This document shows, one piece after another, positions 34,753 through 42,578 of a stretch of 64,000 nt of DNA. The stretch is taken from positions 1 through 64,000 of the forward strand of contig JANXZO010000021.1 in NCBI GenBank assembly GCA_025355465.1, in the 5' to 3' direction. A program made the translations under genes and the position numbers. The notes under the pieces were generated by a model. That model was given only the letters and a program-made list of their open reading frames with translations, searched no databases and was not told the DNA's origin. Position 1 is the stretch's first letter. Every line of letters starts with the position of its first letter. Source of the stretch: Bacteroidales bacterium (GTDB taxonomy: Bacteria; Bacteroidota; Bacteroidia; Bacteroidales; FEN-979).

Positions 34753-35771
34753 CAGGCCTCGGTTCCGAAGCACACATCCATCTTACGGGCCTTCTCGATG
34801 AGAGAATGGTCCATGGGAACCAGCCTCAGTTGTCCGCCAACCTCCGTAAGTGGCACGGAGGTCACTGTATTTCCCTTCAGTGAAACCATCTCTCCGAATT
34901 TTTTCTGGGCGATCAGTTCAACGGCGTACGCGCCATAACGTGTTGCCAGCACCCGGTCCATGGGTGAAGGACTCCCTCCACGCTGGATGTATCCCAGGAT
35001 CGTCTCGCGGGTTTCCAGTCCGGTGAGTTCAAGGATGTTCCGACCGATATACCGGGCAGCCGATTCATTTTTCGGCTTCTCGATCCCTTCTGCAACCACC
35101 ACAATGGAATAGGGCTTTTTATTGACTGCCCGTTTTTTCAGATATTTGGCAACATAGCTGACGTCGAATTTTATCTCCGGAAGAAGGATTACATCACCTC
35201 CGCTGGCCATACCTGAGTAGAGGGCGAGCCAGCCGGCGTGGTGGCCCATCACTTCGATGACCATGATGCGTTTGTGGCTGTTGGCGGTAGAGTGGAGCCG
35301 GTCGATGGCTTCGGTGGCGATCCAGAGCGCCGAATCAAAACCGAAGGTGACATCTGTTCCGTATACATCATTATCGATGGTTTTAGGAATTCCGATCACA
35401 TTGAGTCCCTCTTCTGCGAGGTTGGCAGCTGTGCGCTGAGTTCCGTTGCCGCCGATACAGACGAGGGCATCCAGCCCCAACTCCCTGTAATGCTTTTTGA
35501 TGAGCTTGGGTTTATCGATGGCATTGAACGGACTTCCTTTCTTGAACGGGTTTTCCCTTGAAGTACCGAGGATGGTGCCACCCAGGGTAAGTATTCCCGA
35601 TAACTGGCCCTCGTCAAGTTTTGTATACTCCTGGTTGATGAGGCCCAGGAAACCAGAAGAGATACCGATCACCTCCATCCCGTATTCCAGAATGGCCGTC
35701 TTTCCAACTCCGCGTATCGCAGCATTGATCCCGGGGCAGTCACCGCCGGCTGTAAGGATTCCGATTTTCAT
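34749..35771 (-). CDS. pfkA: 6-phosphofructokinase, atypical active site
   Basis: 340 residues. LTAGGDCPGINAAIRG starts the N-domain; catalytic PKTIDNDVYGTD is intact. At the phosphoryl-donor site ATP enzymes have GGDGS with Gly at E. coli position 104 and Gly at 124; here the text is GGNGT with Gly104 kept and Lys at 124 (IPKTIDND). Gly104/Lys124 marks the atypical group of mainly ATP-dependent enzymes, while PPi enzymes have Asp104/Lys124. ATP use is therefore likely but not certain. Effector regulation of the E. coli type may be lacking. It lies 1 nt after the coiled-coil membrane protein gene, so both are probably one transcript. Confidence 0.95.
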   Translation of the reverse strand: MKIGILTAGGDCPGINAAIRGVGKTAILEYGMEVIGISSGFLGLINQEYTKLDEGQLSGILTLGGTILGTSRENPFKKGSPFNAIDKPKLIKKHYRELGLDALVCIGGNGTQRTAANLAEEGLNVIGIPKTIDNDVYGTDVTFGFDSALWIATEAIDRLHSTANSHKRIMVIEVMGHHAGWLALYSGMASGGDVILLPEIKFDVSYVAKYLKKRAVNKKPYSIVVVAEGIEKPKNESAARYIGRNILELTGLETRETILGYIQRGGSPSPMDRVLATRYGAYAVELIAQKKFGEMVSLKGNTVTSVPLTEVGGQLRLVPMDHSLIEKARKMDVCFGTEAC

Positions 35772-35772
35772 A

Positions 35773-36678
35773 CTATTTTAATTCAAATGATCCTTCTCCG
35801 ATCGCTTTGTCGTCAGCAAAAACACTCACGATATACTTCCCTTTCATGGCGGGTTTGTCGTTGTCTTTTTTGGTCCAGTCGACGCATACATTGAGGGCCT
35901 TTCCCTGGTAGGAGATATCCTCGCGGAGTGAATAGGGAAGCGTTTGTCCGTTGAAGACAAAGGTGTCGTATTTGCTCTTGATCACCACCACCCCATCCGG
36001 GCGCTGAATGCGGATATAGATGATCTTTTTCCCGGTGGTGACCAGGGGGTTTTCCCCGATGGTAAAGCAGACCTTCAAACGATCGGTACGGGTTGCTTTA
36101 TCGGTTATCTGCTCCTTGTTCCCGCCTTTGAGTTTGTAGGGAGTAGCCGAAACATCGTAGGCTTTAATATAGGCAGCCTGATCCATCTTTTGTTTTAACT
36201 CCTCCTTGTCTTTCATCAGGTTCTGGTTCCTTCCCTGCTCCGTTTTCACATCCTGGCGGATCTTCTCATTTTCAGCCTGTAGTTCACGGTTTACGGTATA
36301 GAGTGAATCCATCTGGTGTACATAACCCTGAGCAACTTTCTGAAGCAAGGCAAATTTCTTGCGGATCTTGTTGTATTCCCATTCGGTATCGAGCAGCTTT
36401 TTGATCTCTGTTGCGTTGCGCTGGATGATGCTGTCTTTTGCAGAAAGCGAATCCGACAGTGCGCCGTACGCGGTTTTGATCTTGTTGTGTTCACCCATCA
36501 GTGAGTCGAGTTCATGTTGCATCTCGGTTTTTTCAACCTCCTTTTCCTTCACCAGCCTGAGCAGTTGTGAACGCTGAATGAACAGCCAGAAGATCACGAC
36601 GAGCAGAAGAATGGCCAGCACGGCCAGGTAGACCTTGAATTTTCGGGAAGTGGTGTTTTGTTCTTCCATGGGAATCAT
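35773..36678 (-). CDS. Membrane-anchored coiled-coil protein
   Basis: 301 residues (ATG 36678, or 36669 at MEEQN). A single membrane helix (VYLAVLAILLLVVIFWLFI, about 16-34) is followed by a long coiled coil (about 40-170; heptads such as ELQAENEKIRQDVKTEQGR) and a C-terminal beta domain (about 185-301) containing YIRIQRPDGVVV and GKYIVSVFADD. The topology suggests that the coiled coil and beta domain lie in the periplasm. Proteins of this build are common in Bacteroidota but have no known function. Its coupling to pfkA is probably only transcriptional. Confidence 0.85.
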   Translation of the reverse strand: MIPMEEQNTTSRKFKVYLAVLAILLLVVIFWLFIQRSQLLRLVKEKEVEKTEMQHELDSLMGEHNKIKTAYGALSDSLSAKDSIIQRNATEIKKLLDTEWEYNKIRKKFALLQKVAQGYVHQMDSLYTVNRELQAENEKIRQDVKTEQGRNQNLMKDKEELKQKMDQAAYIKAYDVSATPYKLKGGNKEQITDKATRTDRLKVCFTIGENPLVTTGKKIIYIRIQRPDGVVVIKSKYDTFVFNGQTLPYSLREDISYQGKALNVCVDWTKKDNDKPAMKGKYIVSVFADDKAIGEGSFELK

Positions 36679-36718
36679 GCTTTATGTTAACAACGCTAAA
36701 AGTAAGAGAAAAATCGAA

Positions 36719-38404
36719 TCAGTGGCTTGATGGCCCCACCTGTTTGATCACTTCGCCATGCTGCTTTACGATCTCCTTCAGCCACCAGTCCGGGTAGCCG
36801 GGTTGTGAAGGCATCACCGGCTGGCCATATGGGTTTGTCTCAAATTTTCCGTCTTTTTCCTTCTTGATGTTGCCGTCGATGTACTTCACGAGGAGGTACT
36901 GAAAGAGCTCCTGCCAGCGTTTTACGGTGGCCTGGGCTGTTGTTACCGAGTAATTGGTGATGTATTTGATCGCCGCCTGTTTATCGGTTTTGTAAAGTTC
37001 TGCAGCCTTTTTATCAATACTGCCGGTAGTCTGTTCAATATATTTTTTCTCCAGCTCCTGTTGTACCGGCTGGATATCTTTGATCATATAGCTGTATTTT
37101 GTATACGCCCAGTTCGAAACCATGCTGAAGGCCCAGAATGCCGAGGTGGGGGAGTAGTGCAGCAGGTCGCCATTGCCCACTTTGAATGCATCGGGAACCC
37201 TGTTCATGCCGCAGTACAAGGGGGAGTAGCACATGGTGTAGGTGTCGTCGACGCCGAACCAGAATATCCCGCCAATGGGATCGGGCAGCCAGTTGCGCGA
37301 CTGTGCCACGAAAACGAAACCGGTTTGCTGAGTGGAGGTGGCGCGTTCGTGAACATAGCTGACACTGTCAACTTTGAACGACATCGGACGCCAGCGATAG
37401 GGAGCGGCAAAAGGTCCGGCCCCGAGGTCGTTGTTCATGTCCATTTTGGTGCCTTCGTAATGATCGCGCATCAGGTTCATCACATCGTGTACACTCACTT
37501 TTTTATCGGGTTTTACCCATAATGGCATACGGTTGGTCGGATAATCATACTTTCCTTTGATAATGTGTCCCATGGCATAGTTCTGGTACTGCCCCATATT
37601 CGAGTTTACCCGGTTGAACATGGCCCACACCCGGGCTTCGCAGGCACGGGCTCCGCTGAAATCGAGCGGCGCGTAGGTGTCGGAGAAGCTGAATTCCTTG
37701 TCCTCCCCGTTAAAATATTTCATCTTGCGGGCAAAGGAGATCACGTCGGGAGCATAGATGCAGTTCTCCGGATCGTTTATTGGGAACTGGGTGATGCGCG
37801 GGTGGTTGGCATGACCGCTGATGTAGCCGTCGGGGATGCGCATGGCAACCCACACAGCTCCTTTTTCTTCCTTTCCTTTACCGATCATCTCCAGGATCCA
37901 CGCTTCATTGGGGTCGGAGATGGAAAATGATTCTCCGCTGCTGGCATAGCCGTATTTCGAGGTCAGTTCGCCGAATGTACGGATGGCTTCCCGGGCGTTT
38001 TTGGCCCGTTGCAGGGTGATGTAGATCAGGCTGCCGTAATCGACAATGGCACCGGGCTGACTTCCCAACTCTTCCCGCCCGCCAAACGTCGTTTCACCGA
38101 TCGCCAGCTGGTGCTCGTTCATGTTTCCGATCACCTGGTAGGTGTGGGCTACCTGCGGAATTTTGCCCAGTGGCTTGCCCGTATCCCATTCGGTAACGTC
38201 GAGCATGGCGTTCGCCGGCCAGTTTTTTGAAGGCCAGAAGTACAATTCACCATACAGTGTATGCGAATCGGCGGAGTAAGTGATCATCACAGAACCATCG
38301 GTTGAGGCGCCTTTCGTGATAATGAAATTGGTGCAGGCTAAAGACTGATGGGCAAAGCCGGCCACGAGCAGCAGAAGTGTGAAGGAGAGCAGGAATTTTT
38401 TCAT
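36719..38404 (-). CDS. C69 family dipeptidase
   Basis: 561 residues from ATG 38404; a longer frame to 38461 runs into the promoter and is rejected. The signal peptide ends SLA, leaving Cys24 (CTNFIITKGAS) as N-terminal nucleophile, the hallmark of the Ntn-hydrolase C69 family. NMNEHQLAIGETTFGG, EAWILEMIGKGK and the Arg/Asn pocket motifs support it. Because signal cleavage creates the nucleophile, no self-processing is needed. It would hydrolyse dipeptides in the periplasm or outside. A well-formed promoter lies upstream. Confidence 0.94.
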   Translation of the reverse strand: MKKFLLSFTLLLLVAGFAHQSLACTNFIITKGASTDGSVMITYSADSHTLYGELYFWPSKNWPANAMLDVTEWDTGKPLGKIPQVAHTYQVIGNMNEHQLAIGETTFGGREELGSQPGAIVDYGSLIYITLQRAKNAREAIRTFGELTSKYGYASSGESFSISDPNEAWILEMIGKGKEEKGAVWVAMRIPDGYISGHANHPRITQFPINDPENCIYAPDVISFARKMKYFNGEDKEFSFSDTYAPLDFSGARACEARVWAMFNRVNSNMGQYQNYAMGHIIKGKYDYPTNRMPLWVKPDKKVSVHDVMNLMRDHYEGTKMDMNNDLGAGPFAAPYRWRPMSFKVDSVSYVHERATSTQQTGFVFVAQSRNWLPDPIGGIFWFGVDDTYTMCYSPLYCGMNRVPDAFKVGNGDLLHYSPTSAFWAFSMVSNWAYTKYSYMIKDIQPVQQELEKKYIEQTTGSIDKKAAELYKTDKQAAIKYITNYSVTTAQATVKRWQELFQYLLVKYIDGNIKKEKDGKFETNPYGQPVMPSQPGYPDWWLKEIVKQHGEVIKQVGPSSH

Positions 38405-38494
38405 AGGAATGGATTTATAGATAGAAAGTTTGAACTGCGAACATTGGAAATCTGAGGTCACGCTGACGAATAGCCCTATGGGCCAATATCAGTG

Positions 38495-38525
38495 CAAAGG
38501 TATAAAAGCCAAGCCAAAAAACAAA
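38495..38525 (-). promoter_or_regulatory. Promoter of the C69 dipeptidase
   Basis: Minus strand: TTTG at 38525-38522, 19 nt, TACCTTTG at 38502-38495; one of the best consensus matches in the window. Start predicted near 38491. Confidence 0.75.
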
Positions 38526-38568
38526 CAGTAAATTCATGGGTAAAGCTCAGGTTTATCGGGAATTCCAC

Positions 38569-38576
38569 TATTTTTG
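38569..38576 (+). promoter_or_regulatory. -7 box of the outer-membrane barrel gene
   Basis: TATTTTTG 26 nt before the ATG at 38602; supports that start over the ATG at 38536. Confidence 0.45.
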
Positions 38577-38601
38577 CAAATTCAATTATTATCCCAGCAG
38601 G

Positions 38602-39381
38602 ATGAAACCGAGATTATTGACATTTCTGCGACCACTTTGTGCAGCAGTGACCATGGCTGTCATTTCAACAGTATCCGTCGCCCAGGTAAGCATTGAAGAT
38701 TCCACCATCTTCACCCCGATCATTTATGCCACTTACTCCTATACCTGGCCGGGAGGAGACCTGTCTCAGCGATTTGGAAGCAACTCGAACATCGGCGGGG
38801 GATTTATGTTGAAAACAGCGAGAAACTGGATGTTTGGGGTGGAGGGAAATTATATGTTCGGACAATCTGTAAAAAACAGCGATTCCCTCCTGAAGAACAT
38901 CTCCACAAGCCAGGGCTTCATCATCGATGCCAACGGGATGTATGCCGATCTGGTTTATTATGAAAGAGGATTTAATTTCCTGGCCAAATTCGGTAAGATC
39001 ATCCCGGTGCTGGCCCCAAACCCCAACTGCGGTCTCATGATCACGGCGGGTGCCGGTTATATCCAGAATAAGATCCGCATTCATAACCCCGGTAATACCG
39101 CCCCGCAGCTTCTGGACGATTACAAGAAGGGATATGATAAGCTGAACGGAGGGATTGTATTCCAGGGAACCATTGGCTATATGTATCTTAGCAACACCCG
39201 GCTGCTGAATTTTTATGTGGGATTTGAATTTATGCAGACCTGGACGAAAAGTTTGCGGGATTTCGATTTCGAAACTCGGCAGAAGGACACCAAAAGCTAC
39301 AACAGCCAGTTTTATGGAGTCAAGGTAAAATGGATGATCCCGCTCTATCGCCGCACACCCAAGGAGTACTACCTTTATTAA
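38602..39381 (+). CDS. Predicted outer-membrane beta-barrel protein
   Basis: 259 residues from ATG 38602. Signal peptide ends VSVA before Gln. The mature part alternates amphipathic strands ending in aromatic residues (FGVEGNYMFGQ, YYERGFNFLAKFGKI, FYVGFEFMQTW), with GLMITAGAGYIQNKI, as in small 8-12 strand barrels. The C-terminus ends with aromatic YYLY. The gene is followed 6 nt later by waaA, suggesting co-transcription with envelope biogenesis. Function is not recognised. Confidence 0.82.
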   Translation: MKPRLLTFLRPLCAAVTMAVISTVSVAQVSIEDSTIFTPIIYATYSYTWPGGDLSQRFGSNSNIGGGFMLKTARNWMFGVEGNYMFGQSVKNSDSLLKNISTSQGFIIDANGMYADLVYYERGFNFLAKFGKIIPVLAPNPNCGLMITAGAGYIQNKIRIHNPGNTAPQLLDDYKKGYDKLNGGIVFQGTIGYMYLSNTRLLNFYVGFEFMQTWTKSLRDFDFETRQKDTKSYNSQFYGVKVKWMIPLYRRTPKEYYLY

Positions 39382-39386
39382 TCTGC

Positions 39387-40643
39387 ATGCGACACCTCTA
39401 TTCCGCTTTTATCTTTCTTTATGGCACCGCACTAAAATTGGCCTCCCGCTTTAATCCCAAAGCCAGGTTGTGGGTGGATGGCCGCAAAGGATGGTACGAA
39501 ATACTGGAAAAAGCCTTGCGCGAAGACAATGGAGCTGCCAACCCGCGCGTATGGTTTCATGCCTCGTCGCTGGGGGAGTTCGAGCAGGGGCGTCCGGTCA
39601 TCGAAGCCTACCGCGAAGCAAACCCCGGCCACCGTATCGTGCTGACCTTCTTTTCACCTTCGGGCTTTGAAGTGAGAAAGGGTTATGAGGGGGCAGACTG
39701 GGTCTTATACCTTCCGCTGGATACCCGTTTAAATGCCCGCAGATGGCTGGACCTGGTGAAACCTCAACGCGCTGTCTTCATAAAATACGACTACTGGTAT
39801 AACTTCCTTTCTGAGCTCAGAATGCATAGCATTCCCGTTTTCTTTGTCTCCGCGCTGTTCCGGCCCGGACAGCATTTTTTCAGGTGGTACGGGGGGTGGT
39901 TCCGCGCGCAGCTTGCCAATGTGACGTGGTTCTTTGTGCAGAATGAAACCTCTGAAGTCCTTCTGAAATCAATCGGGCTAAATAATACCACCCGCACCGG
40001 AGATACACGCTTCGACAGGGTTCATGCAATTGCATTGAAAAAGCAGTCCTTCCTGCTGATTGAAAAATTCATGGGGAAGGAGAGGATCTTTATCTGCGGA
40101 AGTACCTGGAAAGAGGATGAAAATCTGCTCCTTCCGATGATCTCAGGTGGTAAAACCGGACTGAAATTCATCGTGGCGCCTCACGATACCGGTGCCGACC
40201 GGATCGCAGCCATCTCCAGCCGGCTGGATCAGCCGTTTTTACGCTATTCGCAGCTGACGAATGAAAATGCAGGCGAGGTCAATATACTCCTCATTGATTC
40301 GGTGGGTATTCTTGCGCAGTTGTACCAGTATGCCACGCTGGCTTATGTTGGCGGGGGGTTCGGCAGTGGCTTGCACAATATTCAGGAGCCTGTCACCTTT
40401 GGTGTGCCTGTGTTCTTCGGTCCGGGTTACCACAAATTCAGGGAAGCGGTCGACCTTGTGGCCGCGGGGGGTGTCTTTTCCGTGGAGAGCGAACCGGAGC
40501 TTACCGCCAAGATCAGGGAGCTGCTCAACAACAAAGAGCTGTATCAACGCACCTCAGCCATCTGTAAGGCATACGTAGACGCCAACCGCGGCGCCACCGC
40601 AAAGATCATGCAGTTTCTGAACAGACAACCCCACCCGAAATAA
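39387..40643 (+). CDS. waaA: 3-deoxy-D-manno-octulosonic acid (Kdo) transferase
   Basis: 418 residues from ATG 39387. The GT30 N-domain has WFHASSLGEFEQGRPV, with the catalytic Glu in SLGE, and IKYDYWYNFL. The C-domain has FICGSTWKEDE, FIVAPHDTG and YVGGGFGSGLHNIQEPVTFG. It adds Kdo from CMP-Kdo to lipid A precursor on the inner membrane. This shows the organism makes a Kdo-containing LPS. An in-frame ATG at 39330 would overlap the upstream barrel gene and is less likely. Confidence 0.96.
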   Translation: MRHLYSAFIFLYGTALKLASRFNPKARLWVDGRKGWYEILEKALREDNGAANPRVWFHASSLGEFEQGRPVIEAYREANPGHRIVLTFFSPSGFEVRKGYEGADWVLYLPLDTRLNARRWLDLVKPQRAVFIKYDYWYNFLSELRMHSIPVFFVSALFRPGQHFFRWYGGWFRAQLANVTWFFVQNETSEVLLKSIGLNNTTRTGDTRFDRVHAIALKKQSFLLIEKFMGKERIFICGSTWKEDENLLLPMISGGKTGLKFIVAPHDTGADRIAAISSRLDQPFLRYSQLTNENAGEVNILLIDSVGILAQLYQYATLAYVGGGFGSGLHNIQEPVTFGVPVFFGPGYHKFREAVDLVAAGGVFSVESEPELTAKIRELLNNKELYQRTSAICKAYVDANRGATAKIMQFLNRQPHPK

Positions 40644-40657
40644 TTCCCCGAAATCCC

Positions 40658-40696
40658 CACATTACCACATTACCACATTATCACATCATCACATTA
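40658..40696. repeat. CACATTAC octamer array after waaA
   Basis: Five units (cacattac x2-3, then cacattat, cacatcat) lie just before the promoter of the next gene. Confidence 0.85.
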
Positions 40697-40698
40697 TT

Positions 40699-40728
40699 TT
40701 TGCCACTTTCCAAAAAACCTTATCTTTG
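40699..40728 (+). promoter_or_regulatory. Promoter of the DUF4136-like lipoprotein
   Basis: TTTG 40699-40702, 18 nt, TATCTTTG 40721-40728. An overlapping TATTTTTG at 40695-40702 could act as a second -7 box. Confidence 0.7.
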
Positions 40729-40763
40729 GCTTAGCAATTTATGTTAAACTCAAAATTATTCCT

Positions 40764-41417
40764 ATGAAAAAATCTCTGTTATGGTCATGCGTCACCCTCG
40801 TTATGATCACGTTTCTTGCCAGCTCATGCTCTGCACCGGTCACCCTTACAAGCTGGAAAAATCCAAAAGAAAATCAACAGATTGCCAATGTCTGTGTGTG
40901 GGCCATGTTCGACAAGCTGGAGTACCAGAAACCTTTCGAGCAATACTCCTCAGGATACTTTAATAGCCGTGGACTCAAGTCGATGATGTCGTTAAGTTTC
41001 CTTCCGCCGGGCCACAAATATGAACTGCCGGAACTAGAGAAAAAGTTCGACAGTCTGGGTGTCGACGGGATCCTGATCGTATCCTATGTGAACACCGACA
41101 AATCGGAGAGTTACGTTCCACCCACAGCCACTGTATATCCCGACTATTATGGCAGTTACTATGGGTATTACAGCTGGGGTTACCCGATGTATGCCGGCGG
41201 TTACAACGTTGTTTCGAGCGGAGGCTACTGGGTGACAAGCTCAACCGTCAATCTGAAAGCCAATCTATACGACAACTCCAATAACGCACTTCTCTGGTCG
41301 GCCGATATAACGGTTACTGACCCGCAGTATCTTGACCAGGTTTCAAACCAGATTGCCTCGTATATTTATTCTGACTGGCAGAACTCCGGGTTGCTGAAAC
41401 CGCAGACCAAAAAATAA
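40764..41417 (+). CDS. DUF4136-like lipoprotein
   Basis: 217 residues. Lipoprotein signal FLASSC with Cys22. The mature protein has a mixed alpha/beta pattern with LEKKFDSLGVDGILIVSYVN, then a Tyr/Gly-rich stretch (YYGSYYGYYSWGYPMYAGG, about 128-146) and VNLKANLYDNSNNALLWSAD. This is the build of short envelope lipoproteins with a DUF4136-type domain. Function unknown; predicted to be attached to a periplasmic membrane face. It faces mqnC with a long palindrome between them. Confidence 0.72.
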   Translation: MKKSLLWSCVTLVMITFLASSCSAPVTLTSWKNPKENQQIANVCVWAMFDKLEYQKPFEQYSSGYFNSRGLKSMMSLSFLPPGHKYELPELEKKFDSLGVDGILIVSYVNTDKSESYVPPTATVYPDYYGSYYGYYSWGYPMYAGGYNVVSSGGYWVTSSTVNLKANLYDNSNNALLWSADITVTDPQYLDQVSNQIASYIYSDWQNSGLLKPQTKK

Positions 41418-41422
41418 ACCGG

Positions 41423-41468
41423 TACCATGTTGTGGCGACGCATTGCGATGCGTCGCTACAACATGGTA
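41423..41468. repeat. Long imperfect palindrome (21-bp arms) at a convergent junction
   Basis: Arms 41423-41443 and 41448-41468 pair over 21 positions with one G-U, loop TGCG. The core GCGACGCATTGCGATGCGTC is the type of dispersed palindrome found in many Bacteroidota. The right arm encodes the last residues (YTML) and stop of mqnC. No T-tract follows either side. Confidence 0.88.
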
Positions 41469-42550
41469 TATTGGAAATCCTGGTTTCGTTGCTGCGGTTC
41501 GAAGCCGGCATCACGGATCGCCTGCTGGATTCCTTCGGCATCGAATTTATGGTAGGCGCCGGCTTTGGAAACCACGTTCTCCTCGATCATAATGCTCCCG
41601 AAATCGTTGGCTCCGGCATGGAGGCACAGCTGACCGGTATCTTTTCCGACAGTTAGCCAGGATGCCTGGATATTCGGGATGTTTGGCAGCATGATCCGGC
41701 TGATGGCGATCATACGGATATACTCTTCGGGGGTCACTTTGTTGGTGACTCCCGATTTTTTTTTCAGCACGGTTCCTTCGTCCTGGAATGGCCAGGGGAT
41801 GAAAGAGAGAAAACCTTTGTGGCCCTGTGGTTTATGAGCCTGGAGCAGGCGTAGTGAAACCAAATGCTGAAGGCGTTCTTCCAGGGTTTCAACATGACCG
41901 AACATCATGGTGGCCGAGGTGGTCAGATTCAGTTCATGGGCGGCTTTCATCACCTCCAGCCACTCAGCAACGGTACATTTCACAGGGGAGAGGATTTTTC
42001 GGACCCGGTCGACCAGGATCTCTGCTCCGGCTCCCGGGAGGCTGTCCATACCGGCTGTAACCAGACGTTTTAAAACTGTCTTGTAGGTCAGCTTTTCCAT
42101 TTTTGCCAGGTGAACAATTTCCGGGGGACCCAGGGCATGGAGTCGGACCTCCGGGTAGTGCCTTTTCAGGTCGGAAAAAAGGTTCTCGTAAAAATCGATG
42201 CTGAGTTTCGGATGCATGCCACCTTGCAGCAGGAGCTGGTTCCCTCCGAGACGTTTCATCTCCTCGATCTTGCTGCAATATTCCGGGATGGTGGTGATGT
42301 AGGCTTCCGGACTCTGTGAGGTCTTATAAAAATTACAAAACCTGCATCCGGAGATACACACGTTGGTGATGTTTACATTGCGGTCAATGATCCAGGTTAC
42401 TTTTCCATGGGGATGATGGTTTCTGCGCAGCTCATTCCCGAGAAACATTAAACCGGCCAGCGGAAGCTTTGTGAAAAGTTCCGCTCCTTCTTCGATCGAC
42501 AGGTGCTCCATCCGGAGGGCCCGTTCGCTTATTTTTTCTAAATTTGCCAT
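41456..42550 (-). CDS. mqnC: Cyclic dehypoxanthinyl futalosine synthase
   Basis: 364 residues from ATG 42550. Radical SAM cluster motif CISGCRFCNFY (CxxxCxxC) near residue 60, with LLLQGGMHPKLSIDFYENLF and SLPGAGAEILVDRVR, which separate MqnC from MqnE. It cyclises dehypoxanthine futalosine in the alternative menaquinone pathway, indicating that this organism makes menaquinone from chorismate by the futalosine route. The other mqn genes are not in the window. The gene is divergent from pepA with 28 nt between the starts. Confidence 0.94.
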   Translation of the reverse strand: MANLEKISERALRMEHLSIEEGAELFTKLPLAGLMFLGNELRRNHHPHGKVTWIIDRNVNITNVCISGCRFCNFYKTSQSPEAYITTIPEYCSKIEEMKRLGGNQLLLQGGMHPKLSIDFYENLFSDLKRHYPEVRLHALGPPEIVHLAKMEKLTYKTVLKRLVTAGMDSLPGAGAEILVDRVRKILSPVKCTVAEWLEVMKAAHELNLTTSATMMFGHVETLEERLQHLVSLRLLQAHKPQGHKGFLSFIPWPFQDEGTVLKKKSGVTNKVTPEEYIRMIAISRIMLPNIPNIQASWLTVGKDTGQLCLHAGANDFGSIMIEENVVSKAGAYHKFDAEGIQQAIRDAGFEPQQRNQDFQYTML

Positions 42551-42578
42551 CAGATTGAGGACAAAATTACGAAAAATC

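Noticed and set aside
41423-41468. Rho-independent terminator
   Set aside because: Arms are very long and GC-rich but no T-tract follows on either strand, and one arm is coding.
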